From NCBI GenBank assembly GCA_029858755.1, contig JAOUEK010000032.1, forward strand, positions 1-9,903: DNA of 9,903 nt. Reading direction: 5' to 3'. Positions 1 to 6,403 of this stretch are shown here, piece by piece (position 1 is the first letter of the stretch; each line of letters opens with the position of its first letter). This DNA is from Thermoleophilia bacterium (GTDB lineage Bacteria; Actinomycetota; Thermoleophilia; Gaiellales; Gaiellaceae). Both the position numbers and the translations under genes were made by a program. The notes below the pieces were generated by a model, which did no database searches, was not told the origin of the DNA, and saw only the letters and a list, made by a program, of their open reading frames with translations.

Positions 1-12
1 CAGGCGAGCGGC

Positions 13-1308
13 TCAGCTCACGACCTCGAGCACGATGCTGCGGGACGGTGGGGCCGTGCTTCCGATCACGTACGCCTGCAGGATCGCGTCGGCAGCTGCT
101 TGTGCGTCCAGCTCCGACCGTGCGTGAACCTCGGCGAGCGGCTCGCCCTCGGCGATGACGTCGCCGCGCTTCGCTCGGCACACGATGCCGACTGCGTGGT
201 CGACGGTGTCCGCCTTCGTTCGCCGGCCGGCGCCGAGCTCGAGAGCGGCGATCCCGATCGCGAGGGCACCGGCGCCTGCAACGATGCCTGCCCGCGGTGC
301 GGGCACCGGGACGACGACTGGTGCCCACGCGAGCGCGTCGAGCGAGGGATCGCCGCCCTGCGCTCGGATCCAGCGCTCGTAGACGGCCAGAGCGGACCCG
401 TCGGCGACGGCCCGCTCTGCGCGGGCGCGCCCCTCGTCGGCGTCGACGCCGAGGTCGGAGAGCGCGAGGAGGTGGGCGCACCCGTCGAGGACGAGCTCGG
501 TGAAGTCGGGCGGCCCCTCGCCGCGGATCGTCTCCACCGCCTCGCGCACCTCGAGCGCGTTGCCGACGGCCCTGCCGAGCGGCTGCGACATGTCCGTGAG
601 CAGGCAGACGACCTCCTTGCCGGCATGTCGTCCCAGCTCGAGCATGGTCTCCGCCAGGACGCGAGCGTCGTCGATCGTCTTCATGAAGGCGCCGTCGCCG
701 ACCTTCACGTCGAGCGCGACCGCGTCGGCGCCCGCCGCGAGCTTCTTCGACATGATCGAGGACGCGATCAGCGGGACGCTGTCCACGGTCCCGGTCACGT
801 CGCGCAGCGCGTACAGCTTCTTGTCCGCGGGGACGAGATCGGCGGACTGGCCGATGATCGCGAGCCCGGTCTCCCGAACCTGGGCGACGAACTCCTCGGT
901 CGAGAGCTCTACCCGGAAGCCGGGGATCGACTCCAGCTTGTCGAGCGTGCCACCGGTGTGCCCGAGGCCGCGGCCGCTCATCTTCCCGAACGGGACGCCG
1001 CAGGCGGCAACGATCGGCCCGACCGCGATGGAGGTCTTGTCCCCCACGCCGCCGGTCGAGTGCTTGTCCACGACCTTGCGCCCGAGCGCAGCGCCGAGGT
1101 CGAGCGTCTCGCCCGAGCGGATCATGGCGTCCGTGAGCGCGAAGGTCTCCGCGCCGGACAGGCCGCGGAAGTAGACTGCCATGCACCAGGCGGCCATCTG
1201 GTAGTCGGGCACCTCGCCCCGCGCGTAGGCGAGGACCAGCTCCGCGAGCTCGTCGCTGGGCAGCTCCTCCCCGTTCCGCGTGCGCTCGATCAGCTCGGCG
1301 ACCCGCAT
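13..1308 (-). CDS. deoA: Thymidine / pyrimidine-nucleoside phosphorylase
   Basis: Cytosolic salvage enzyme that splits thymidine, deoxyuridine (and uridine, if of the Pdp type) with phosphate into free base and (deoxy)ribose-1-phosphate. The 431-residue length fits the family (about 430-440). Seen in the sequence: the phosphate-binding KHSTGGVGD at residues 82-90 with His83, the family signature SGRGLGHTGGTLDKLE at 111-126, and YALRDVTGTVDS at 166-177 containing Arg169, then Ser184 and Lys188 in ASSIMSKK. These correspond to the E. coli enzyme's His85, Arg171, Ser186 and Lys190. The ATG shares one base with the methyltransferase stop (TGATG), and GGAGAA lies about 9 nt upstream, so it is probably translationally coupled. 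It is the last complete gene of the deoB operon; 12 nt remain to the window edge and show no start codon. Whether it prefers thymidine or also takes uridine cannot be decided here; pdp is the alternative symbol. Confidence 0.95.
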   Translation of the reverse strand: MRVAELIERTRNGEELPSDELAELVLAYARGEVPDYQMAAWCMAVYFRGLSGAETFALTDAMIRSGETLDLGAALGRKVVDKHSTGGVGDKTSIAVGPIVAACGVPFGKMSGRGLGHTGGTLDKLESIPGFRVELSTEEFVAQVRETGLAIIGQSADLVPADKKLYALRDVTGTVDSVPLIASSIMSKKLAAGADAVALDVKVGDGAFMKTIDDARVLAETMLELGRHAGKEVVCLLTDMSQPLGRAVGNALEVREAVETIRGEGPPDFTELVLDGCAHLLALSDLGVDADEGRARAERAVADGSALAVYERWIRAQGGDPSLDALAWAPVVVPVPAPRAGIVAGAGALAIGIAALELGAGRRTKADTVDHAVGIVCRAKRGDVIAEGEPLAEVHARSELDAQAAADAILQAYVIGSTAPPSRSIVLEVVS

Positions 1309-2039
1309 CACGGAGTCTTCTCCGCGACGAAGACGACGCTCCGGCGCCGGGCGACGAGCGGGCGGTCCAGCTCCGGCACGAGGGCGACGCGGTCGGCGAA
1401 CAGCCCGGACGACGCGATGTACCGCCGTACAGCATCGGCGTCGAAGAGCGTGACAGTCCCCCCGACGTCGTGTCGCTCGACGCGCTCGAAGTGCGACGCG
1501 AGGTGCTCCGCGCCGTCCTCGGCACCGAAGGTCAGGGGAAGGCGGTCGATCCCGGCGAGGTGCCACAGCTCCTGCAGGTGATCCGCACGGTTCGTGGCCG
1601 CCACGAGGCGCCCACCCGGTCGGAGGACACGCCGCAGCTCGACGAGCGTCGCTGGAATGTCCCGGACATGGTGCAGCACCCACGCGGCGAGGACGACGTC
1701 GAACTCGCCGTCTTCGAAGGGCAGGCGCTGTGCGTCCGCGACTCCTGCGTCGACACCGCGCGCGCGGCTGATCTCGACCATCCGCGCAGACTGGTCGATC
1801 GCGACGACGGTCGCGCCGAGCTCTCCCTGGATGCGCTCAGCGAGCTCTCCTTCGCCGCAGCCGACGTCGAGCACCGACCCGGGCGCCGCCTCGCGCACGG
1901 CATCGAGCACGACCTCGTGTGCGTCTGGGCCGGCGGCGTTCGCGTAGATCGCCCTCCGGGTCGCGAGGCCCTGCTCGCTCGCGTACTGGCGACGAACGTA
2001 CGCGGGGTCGGTGAGCTCGCGGGGCTCGGCGCCGCTCAC
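1308..2039 (-). CDS. Class I SAM-dependent methyltransferase (Methyltransf_11 type)
   Basis: A 243-residue Rossmann-fold methyltransferase of unknown substrate. Motif I is VLDVGCGEGEL at residues 56-66; the acidic residue that contacts the SAM ribose is Asp82 (AIDQS); motif II is VADAQRLPF at 100-108 with Asp102; then FDVVLAAWVLHHVRD at 113-127 and LRPGGRLVAAT at 139-149. This order is typical of the UbiE/Methyltransf_11 group. About 50 residues precede motif I, including YVRRQYASEQGLATRRA, and roughly 90 residues after the SAM core probably form a substrate lid. The GTG start overlaps the deoB stop by 4 nt (GTGA), and its own stop overlaps the deoA start by 1 nt, so it is made together with two nucleoside-catabolism enzymes. 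No Shine-Dalgarno is visible, consistent with coupling. The context suggests a role near nucleosides or small phosphorylated metabolites, but that is inference. The family assignment is firm, the substrate unknown. Confidence 0.9.
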   Translation of the reverse strand: MSGAEPRELTDPAYVRRQYASEQGLATRRAIYANAAGPDAHEVVLDAVREAAPGSVLDVGCGEGELAERIQGELGATVVAIDQSARMVEISRARGVDAGVADAQRLPFEDGEFDVVLAAWVLHHVRDIPATLVELRRVLRPGGRLVAATNRADHLQELWHLAGIDRLPLTFGAEDGAEHLASHFERVERHDVGGTVTLFDADAVRRYIASSGLFADRVALVPELDRPLVARRRSVVFVAEKTP

Positions 2040-3202
2040 GGCTCGACGATCGGCGTCCCCGGCGCACCTTTCCCGGGGTGCTTCCCGCCGAGCCAGGCGT
2101 TCACGGTCGCCCCCACGTCGGCGAACTCGCCCTCGTGGATCCGGCCAGCGGCGTTCCGGCCGATCGCATAGAGCAGCAGCAGCGCGTGCTCGCGTGAGTG
2201 ATCCGTGGATGGGGTCGTCGGGTCGCAGCCGTGATCCGACGTGAGCACGAGCAGGTCGCCGTCGCGCATTGCGTCGAGGATGTCGGGCAGACGGCGGTCG
2301 AACCCCTGCAGGCACCGGTGGAAGTTGACCGGGTCGTTGCGGTGGCCCCACACCTGGTCGGTCTCGACGAGGTTCGCGAAGACGAGCCCCGAGTTGATGT
2401 TCTCGAGCAGCTCGATGATGCGGGTGATGCCCTCCGGGTTCGACTTCGTCGGGAAGGACTCGTCGATGTCGCAGCCGGCGAAGATGTCGTGGATCTTCCC
2501 CACGCCGTACACGGCGTGCCCGGCCTCGCGGATCGTCGTCAGGTAGTTCGGGCGACGCGGCTCGAGGGAGAAGTCGTGGCGGTTCGGTGTGCGCTCGTAG
2601 TGCTCCGGGCCGCCGGTGAATGGCCGTGCGATCACCCTCCCCACCGCGTGCTTGCCCGTCAGGAGCTCGCGCGCCACGCGACACCCGTCGTACAGCTCCT
2701 GCAGCGGGATCGTGTCCTCGTGCGCGGCGATCTGGAACACGGAGTCGGCCGACGTGTAGACGATCCACTTGCCGGTCTGCTGGTGCTCCTCGCCGAGCTC
2801 CTGGATGATCTCCGTGCCGGATGCCGGCCTGTTGCCGAGCACGCCGCGGCCGGTCCGGTTCATGAAGGGGTCGATCACCTCGTCGGGGAAGCCGTACGCG
2901 TACGTGGGGAAGGGGACGGGCGTGACCACGCCCATCAGCTCCCAGTGCCCCGCGGTCGTGTCCTTGCCCTTCGAGCGCTCGACGAGCCGCCCCGCCACCG
3001 CCGGGGCCGCCGGCTGGGGCGGGCACCCCTCCAACGGCTCCACGTTCCCGAGTCCGAGGGCTTCCATGTTCGGCAGGTCGAGGCCGCCGACCACCCGCGC
3101 CACGTTGCCGAGCGTGTCGGAGCCCTCGTCCCCGTAGTCGGCCGCGTCGGGGAGCTCCCCCGCGCCTACGGCGTCGAGCACGATCACGCAGGCGCGGGGC
3201 AC
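2036..3202 (-). CDS. deoB: Phosphopentomutase
   Basis: Interconverts (deoxy)ribose-1-phosphate and (deoxy)ribose-5-phosphate, the step after nucleoside phosphorylase. It is a cytosolic metalloenzyme of the alkaline phosphatase superfamily; 388 residues is the usual length. Visible metal and catalytic positions match the Bacillus cereus enzyme: Asp10 (IVLDAVG), the phosphorylated Thr82 in KDTTAGHWE, Asp153 in YTSADS, Asp282 and His287 in ETDQVWGHRND, Asp323-His324 in TSDHG, and His335 in TDHSREH. The GTG start was chosen because it gives MPRACVIVLDAVGAGELPDA, which aligns with the family N-terminus; upstream codons in this frame are not family-like. No Shine-Dalgarno precedes the GTG; instead it overlaps by one base the TAG of a 25-codon mini-ORF (TAGTG), suggesting reinitiation. 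Its stop overlaps the methyltransferase GTG by 4 nt. Confidence 0.96.
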   Translation of the reverse strand: MPRACVIVLDAVGAGELPDAADYGDEGSDTLGNVARVVGGLDLPNMEALGLGNVEPLEGCPPQPAAPAVAGRLVERSKGKDTTAGHWELMGVVTPVPFPTYAYGFPDEVIDPFMNRTGRGVLGNRPASGTEIIQELGEEHQQTGKWIVYTSADSVFQIAAHEDTIPLQELYDGCRVARELLTGKHAVGRVIARPFTGGPEHYERTPNRHDFSLEPRRPNYLTTIREAGHAVYGVGKIHDIFAGCDIDESFPTKSNPEGITRIIELLENINSGLVFANLVETDQVWGHRNDPVNFHRCLQGFDRRLPDILDAMRDGDLLVLTSDHGCDPTTPSTDHSREHALLLLYAIGRNAAGRIHEGEFADVGATVNAWLGGKHPGKGAPGTPIVEP

Positions 3203-3279
3203 TACCGGCGGCTCGAGGCGTGTCGGCAGAGGCGGGCGCGGGGCGCCGGCCGTGCGATCGGAGGCTTGCGTTCGGACAT
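3202..3279 (-). CDS. Candidate 25-aa leader peptide ahead of deoB
   Basis: A short reading frame opening MSERKPPIARPAPR and ending SSRR, with 7 arginines in 25 residues. Its ATG lies 7 nt after a TAGAAT -10 box, so the transcript would start at or one base before the ATG (leaderless). Its TAG shares one base with the deoB GTG (TAGTG), the arrangement expected for terminational reinitiation, and deoB has no other visible ribosome-binding site. Residues 3-10 (ERKPPIAR) resemble residues 6-13 (DRRPPIRR) of the mini-ORF before pepT. A short GGCGC-CCC-GCGCC hairpin (3235-3247) lies inside it. It could be a regulatory leader, a simple ribosome-delivery ORF, or a chance frame in GC-rich DNA. I do not recognise any family. 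Confidence 0.45.
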   Translation of the reverse strand: MSERKPPIARPAPRARLCRHASSRR

Positions 3280-3285
3280 GGCGGC

Positions 3286-3291
3286 TATTCT
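3286..3291 (+). promoter_or_regulatory. Candidate -10 box for the 52-aa membrane protein gene
   Basis: TATTCT fits the actinobacterial TAnnnT -10 pattern and ends 9 nt before the ATG at 3301, so the expected transcript start is 0-3 nt upstream of the start codon. No Shine-Dalgarno is seen. A TTGCGT at 3266-3271 is only 14 nt upstream, too close to be a good -35. It overlaps the opposite-strand -10 box by 5 bp. Confidence 0.5.
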
Positions 3292-3292
3292 A
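3287..3292 (-). promoter_or_regulatory. Candidate -10 box for the deoB operon
   Basis: TAGAAT on the minus strand, 7 nt before the ATG of the deoB leader mini-ORF. Counting the last T as -7 puts the transcript start at 3280, one base before that ATG. No recognisable -35 lies 16-18 nt upstream (the position holds CAGGAG). The only A/T-rich island in the 98-nt divergent gap is here. Confidence 0.5.
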
Positions 3293-3300
3293 CGCGGCGC

Positions 3301-3459
3301 ATGTCCGATCTCCTGAGCATCGTCGAGCTCGCCCTCTACGTGATCAGCATCCTCGTCGTCTCCGCGGCGGTGACCTGGGTCGTGGTCAAGATCTCGCCCT
3401 CGGAGGCTGCGAAGCAGCAGAAGGCGCAGGAAGAGGCACGCGAAGCCGGCGGCGCGTAG
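3301..3459 (+). CDS. Small single-pass membrane protein, 52 aa, function unknown
   Basis: The only plus-strand gene. It encodes MSDLLSIVELALYVISILVV at residues 1-20, and hydrophobic residues run from about 4 to 29 (ending AAVTWVVV), forming one transmembrane helix. The rest (KISPSEAAKQQKAQEEAREA) is a charged, probably helical, cytoplasmic tail under the positive-inside rule (Lys30, Lys38, Lys41). There is no signal-peptidase site. The ATG at 3301 was chosen over an in-frame GTG at 3220 because the TATTCT promoter box lies between them and the longer form would overlap the deoB leader. It diverges from deoB and converges on ald with a 4-nt gap. I do not recognise a named family; such small membrane proteins are common and often unannotated in actinobacteria. 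A scaffold or regulator of a membrane complex is possible but unsupported. Confidence 0.7.
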   Translation: MSDLLSIVELALYVISILVVSAAVTWVVVKISPSEAAKQQKAQEEAREAGGA

Positions 3460-3469
3460 CGTCCTACGC
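3454..3469. repeat. Stop-to-stop inverted repeat between convergent genes
   Basis: GCGTAG (3454-3459), loop CGTC (3460-3463), CTACGC (3464-3469): a perfect 6-bp stem with a tetraloop. Each arm carries the Ala-stop end of one gene (the plus-strand TAG at 3457-3459 and the ald TAG at 3466-3464). It could act as a bidirectional pause or terminator hairpin, but there is no T-tract on either side, and the symmetry may simply reflect two genes ending GCG-TAG. Confidence 0.35.
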
Positions 3470-4588
3470 CGCGACTTCCGGCAGCACGTCCTCCAGCGGT
3501 GTGAAGGGCATGCCGTGCGCCTCTGCCACCGCCTCGTACACGACGTGGCCGCGCGCGACGTTGACGCCCTTCGCCAGCGCCCGGTCGTCGGCGATCGCCG
3601 CCTCGACGCCCTTCCCGGCGATCGCCTGCACGTACGGCAGCGTCACGTTCGTCAGCCCCTTCGTCGACGTGATCGGCACCGCACCGGGCATGTTCGCCAC
3701 GCAGTAGTGGACGATCCCGTCGACCTCGTACACGGGATCGTCGTGCGTCGTCGCCCGTGAGGTCTCGAAGCAGCCGCCCTGGTCGATGGCGACGTCCACG
3801 AGCACGGATCCGGGCTTCAGCGCCCCCAGCATCTCGCGGGAGACGAGCTTTGGCGCCCGCGCGCCGGGCACGAGCACGGCGCCGATCAGAAGATCGGCGT
3901 CGACGATCGCGTCCGCGACCTGCAGCCCGCTCGACTGCGCCAGCGTGATCCGGCCGTGGAGCGCGACCTCGAGCTCGCGCATCCGGTCGACGGAGAGGTC
4001 GAGCACCCAGACGTCCGCCTGCATGCCGACGGCGATCAGCGCCGCGTTGTAGCCCACGACCCCCCCGCCGAGCACCACGACCTTCGCAGGGGGGACCCCC
4101 GGGAGGCCGGAGAGCAGGATCCCGCGGCCGCCCTGCGCCTTCTCGAGCGCCCAGGCTCCCATCTGCGGGGCGAGCCGCCCGGCCACCTCGCTCATCGGGG
4201 CGAGCAGCGGGAGCCGTCGGTCAGCCGTCTCCACGGTCTCGTAGGCGATCGCGGTGATGCCCGAGGCGACGAGCGCCCGCGTCAGCGGCTCGTCGGCGGC
4301 GATGTGGAGGTACGTGAAGAGCACGAGCTCGTCCCGCAGCCGCGGGTACTCCTCGGCGATCGGCTCCTTCACCTTGAGCAGGAGCTCGGACTCCTCCCAG
4401 ACCTCGTCCACGGTGCCGACCCGCGCGCCGGCCGCGACGTAGTCGGCGTCGGCGGACGCGGAGCCCAGGCCCGCTCCCTCCTCCACGATCACCTCATGGC
4501 CCTGTCGCGTCAGCTCGTGGGCACCGGCAGGGGTCAGCGCGACCCGGTACTCGCGGGTCTTGACCTCCCTGGCGACACCGATCCGCAT
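3464..4588 (-). CDS. ald: Alanine dehydrogenase
   Basis: NAD-dependent oxidative deamination of L-alanine to pyruvate and ammonium, reversible; cytosolic, hexameric in characterised members. The 374-residue length is normal. Catalytic residues by alignment with the Mycobacterium tuberculosis enzyme: Arg15 (EYRVALTP), Lys74 (VKEP), His95 (YLHIA) and Asp269 (VAIDQGG). The nucleotide site is [13 protein letters not shown] at 171-183 with Asp197 (VLDLS) at the end of the second strand, favouring NAD over NADP. The C-terminal half contains [16 protein letters not shown] at 299-314, characteristic of Ald. The ATG at 4588 gives the conserved [10 protein letters not shown] start; a GTG 8 codons upstream would add VRYRPRA, which is not family-like. 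A TATCGT box 9 nt before the ATG and lack of a Shine-Dalgarno suggest separate, near-leaderless transcription. It lies 49 nt after the hydroxyacid dehydrogenase. Confidence 0.97.
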   Translation of the reverse strand: MRIGVAREVKTREYRVALTPAGAHELTRQGHEVIVEEGAGLGSASADADYVAAGARVGTVDEVWEESELLLKVKEPIAEEYPRLRDELVLFTYLHIAADEPLTRALVASGITAIAYETVETADRRLPLLAPMSEVAGRLAPQMGAWALEKAQGGRGILLSGLPGVPPAKVVVLGGGVVGYNAALIAVGMQADVWVLDLSVDRMRELEVALHGRITLAQSSGLQVADAIVDADLLIGAVLVPGARAPKLVSREMLGALKPGSVLVDVAIDQGGCFETSRATTHDDPVYEVDGIVHYCVANMPGAVPITSTKGLTNVTLPYVQAIAGKGVEAAIADDRALAKGVNVARGHVVYEAVAEAHGMPFTPLEDVLPEVAA

Positions 4589-4597
4589 GGCGCGGGG

Positions 4598-4603
4598 ACG
4601 ATA
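4598..4603 (-). promoter_or_regulatory. Candidate -10 box for ald
   Basis: TATCGT on the minus strand, 9 nt before the ald ATG, matching TAnnnT. The expected start of transcription is 0-3 nt from the start codon. No clear -35 is visible (GCCTGG at 17-nt spacing). Confidence 0.4.
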
Positions 4604-4616
4604 GCGCACCGCTCCT

Positions 4617-4629
4617 GCGGCCAGGCCGC
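4617..4629 (-). terminator. GC-rich hairpin between hydroxyacid dehydrogenase and ald
   Basis: GCGGCC (4617-4622) and GGCCGC (4624-4629) form an inverted repeat; the practical RNA stem is GCGG/CCGC with a CCAGG loop. It lies 8 nt after the hydroxyacid dehydrogenase stop and overlaps a GGCCGCGGCC palindrome. No U-tract follows, so a factor-independent terminator is doubtful; at 70% GC such palindromes are common. Confidence 0.25.
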
Positions 4630-4637
4630 GGCCAGGG

Positions 4638-5597
4638 TCAGGTGACGGGCGTCGGTGGCGCCTCGCCCGCGAGCACGGCAACGACGTTCCGCGCCGCGAG
4701 CACGGCCATTGCCTCCCGTGTCTCGACCGTCGCGGAGCCGAGGTGTGGCAGCAGGACGACGTTCTCGAGCTCGAGCAGCCCAGGGTGCACGTCGGGCTCG
4801 TGCTCGAACACGTCGAGGCCCGCTCCCGCGATCACGCCTGCCCGCAGCGCCTCCACGAGGGCGCCCTCGTCGACCACCGGGCCGCGCGTGGTGTTGACGA
4901 GGAACGCCGAGGGCTTCATCGAGCGCAGCGCAGCGCCGTCCACGAGATGACGCGTCTCGGGCGTCAGCGGGCAGTGCAAGGAGACGACGTCGCTCACGGC
5001 GAGCAGCTCCTCGACGGGGAGGAAGCGAGCCTCGAGCTCCCGCTCCACGTCGGCCGGCGCTCGCCGCCTGCCCGCGTAGGCGACCTCCATGCCGAGCGCG
5101 CGGCAGCGGCGCGCGGTCGCCGTGCCGATCTGGCCCAGGCCGACGACGCCGAGCGTCTTCCCCCCGAGGCCGCGGCCGAGATGGAAGGTCATGCTCCAGC
5201 TCCAGCGCTCGCCGCGACGGAGCAGCCGCTCGCCCTCCCCCAGCCGGCGGGTGACCATCAGGATCAGCGCGAGCGCGAGATCCGCCGTCGCGTCGGTGAG
5301 CACCCCGGGCGTGTTGGTCGCGATCACCCCGCGCGCCCGGCACGCCTCCACGTCGACGTTGTCGACGCCGACCGCCACGTTCGCCACCACCCGAAGCGCA
5401 GCCCCGGCAGCGTTGAGAAAGGCGTCGTCGACGCGGTCGTGGAGCAGCGTCACCACCGCGTCCGCGCCGCGGACGGCCTCGTGCAGCTCGGCGACGCCGA
5501 GCGGGCGATCCTCCGCCGAGACCCAGAGCTCCGCGTGCTTCGCGAGCAGCTCGAGCGCCGCCGCCGGGATCGGCCGCGTGACCACGACGCGCGGCAT
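4638..5597 (-). CDS. D-2-hydroxyacid dehydrogenase, glyoxylate/hydroxypyruvate reductase-like
   Basis: NAD(P)-dependent reduction of a 2-oxoacid such as glyoxylate or hydroxypyruvate to the D-hydroxyacid. It has 319 residues, usual for the family. The nucleotide-binding motif is VVGLGQIGTA at 151-160, followed by YAGRRR at 174-179; the arginines in place of an acidic residue suggest NADPH preference. The catalytic triad is Arg238 (NTTRGP), Glu267 (FEHEPDV) and His285 (LLPHLGSAT). The catalytic-domain substrate loop is VANVAVGVDNVD at 71-82. The order resembles human GRHPR and bacterial GyaR. The ATG overlaps the aldo/keto reductase stop by 1 nt (TGATG); an in-frame GTG immediately before it is the only close alternative. 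It is the last gene of the pepT unit. True substrate is not determinable; glycerate, lactate or phosphoglycerate analogues are possible, but the roughly 200-residue C-terminal regulatory extension of long SerA enzymes is absent. Confidence 0.92.
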   Translation of the reverse strand: MPRVVVTRPIPAAALELLAKHAELWVSAEDRPLGVAELHEAVRGADAVVTLLHDRVDDAFLNAAGAALRVVANVAVGVDNVDVEACRARGVIATNTPGVLTDATADLALALILMVTRRLGEGERLLRRGERWSWSMTFHLGRGLGGKTLGVVGLGQIGTATARRCRALGMEVAYAGRRRAPADVERELEARFLPVEELLAVSDVVSLHCPLTPETRHLVDGAALRSMKPSAFLVNTTRGPVVDEGALVEALRAGVIAGAGLDVFEHEPDVHPGLLELENVVLLPHLGSATVETREAMAVLAARNVVAVLAGEAPPTPVT

Positions 5598-6403
5598 CAC
5601 GCCGCCCCCGCAAGCCGCGACACGAGCTCGCGCTCGTCCTGCTCCAGCCAGGGCGGCGACCCCGCCGCCACGTTCTCCCGTGCCCGCTCGGCGTGCCTCG
5701 TCGCGGGGATCACGACGTCGACGCGCGGGTCGGAGAGCGCCCAGGCGAGCAGCGCCTGCGCCCACGTCTCGATGCCGAACGGTCGTAGCGGCTCGAGCGC
5801 CCGGGGCCCCGGGTCGCGCCGGAGCAGCGAGCCGCGGAGCGACACCCTGCGCACCTTCCCGCCGAGCGGGCGCATCACGATCACCGCGACGCCGAGCTCC
5901 TCGGCGAGCGGGAGGATGCGCCGCTCGCACTCCCGCTCGAGCGGGTTCAGCGGCACCTGGACGACGGTGAAGCGGCCGGTGCGGAGCGCTGCCTCGAGCT
6001 CGTCGAACGCCTGCGGCTCGTAGTGGGTCACGCCGAGCCGGTCGATCCGCCCCGCGTCGCGCTCCTCCTCCAGCCAGGGCAGGTGCTCCCGCCAGGCGAC
6101 GAGGTTGTGCACCTGCTCGATCTCCACGCGTCCGAACCACTCGCGCTGGCGCTGGTACTGGGCGCGCGCGGCCACCGGGTCGGGCGTCCAGATCTTCGTG
6201 GCGACAACTGCCGACTCGCGGCGCCCGGCGAGCGCGGCGCCCAGGGACCGCTCGGCTCCGCCGTACATCGGCGAGGAGTCGACGAGCGTGGCCCCGGTGT
6301 CGAGCGCTGCGCCGACGACCGCCGTCGCCGCACGCACGTCCCCGTCGAACGTCCCGTAGGTGCCGAGCCCCACGACGGGCCCCAGGCGCCGCTCCTCGAT
6401 CAC
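5597..6403 (-). CDS. Aldo/keto reductase
   Basis: NAD(P)H-dependent TIM-barrel oxidoreductase acting on an aldehyde or ketone. The catalytic tetrad is visible: Asp42 and Tyr47 in VDSSPMYGGAERSLG, Lys70 in ATKIW, and His99 in VHNLV. The cofactor-phosphate region near the C-terminus is IPATRHAERARENVAAG at 232-248. At 268 residues it is at the short end of the superfamily (often 270-330). The GTG at 6403 was chosen because it overlaps the DUF3866 stop as GTGA and gives a normal short first segment (IEERRLGPVVGLGTYG) before strand 1; the frame stays open much further upstream, but only as a shadow of DUF3866. No Shine-Dalgarno is seen, consistent with coupling. The stop overlaps the next gene by 1 nt. 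Substrate unknown; position between DUF3866 and a hydroxyacid dehydrogenase hints at linked carbonyl metabolism, which is inference. Confidence 0.9.
   Translation of the reverse strand: MIEERRLGPVVGLGTYGTFDGDVRAATAVVGAALDTGATLVDSSPMYGGAERSLGAALAGRRESAVVATKIWTPDPVAARAQYQRQREWFGRVEIEQVHNLVAWREHLPWLEEERDAGRIDRLGVTHYEPQAFDELEAALRTGRFTVVQVPLNPLERECERRILPLAEELGVAVIVMRPLGGKVRRVSLRGSLLRRDPGPRALEPLRPFGIETWAQALLAWALSDPRVDVVIPATRHAERARENVAAGSPPWLEQDERELVSRLAGAA

Larger units (their letters stand above)
3272..3308. repeat. Inverted repeat flanking the deoB / membrane-protein divergent promoter
   Basis: Perfect 9-bp arms TCGGACATG (3272-3280) and CATGTCCGA (3300-3308), separated by 19 bp. The arms exist because both divergent reading frames start with ATGTCCGA preceded by C. 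The overlapping -10 boxes lie between the arms. It may be an operator for a dimeric regulator, or a coincidence of two identical start regions. If both transcripts are leaderless, neither RNA would carry both arms, so an RNA hairpin role is unlikely. Confidence 0.5.

Noticed and set aside
100..1581. 493-codon plus-strand open frame opposite deoA and the methyltransferase end
   Set aside because: It is the antisense shadow of well-supported genes in GC-rich DNA. Its translation is low-complexity (Arg, Asp, Glu, Ala) with no domain motifs.
3220..3300. Upstream GTG start giving a 79-aa version of the membrane protein
   Set aside because: The added residues are Arg/Gly-rich, overlap the divergent leader frame, and would place the TATTCT promoter box inside the gene.
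2198..3316. 372-codon plus-strand open frame opposite deoB
   Set aside because: deoB has all catalytic residues on the other strand, and this frame has no recognisable motif and would run through the divergent promoter.
4617..4637. Palindromic GC cluster as a strong intrinsic terminator
   Set aside because: No U-tract follows and short GC palindromes are frequent at this base composition, so it is kept only as a low-confidence feature.
4589..4681. Upstream in-frame starts for ald, including a GTG 8 codons before the ATG with AGGAG close by
   Set aside because: AGGAG is only 2 nt from that GTG, and the conserved Ald N-terminus begins at MRIGV; the extension is not family-like.
4743..6023. 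426-codon plus-strand open frame opposite the hydroxyacid dehydrogenase and aldo/keto reductase
   Set aside because: Shadow frame; composition is Arg/Ala/Asp/Glu-rich and both real genes have intact active sites.
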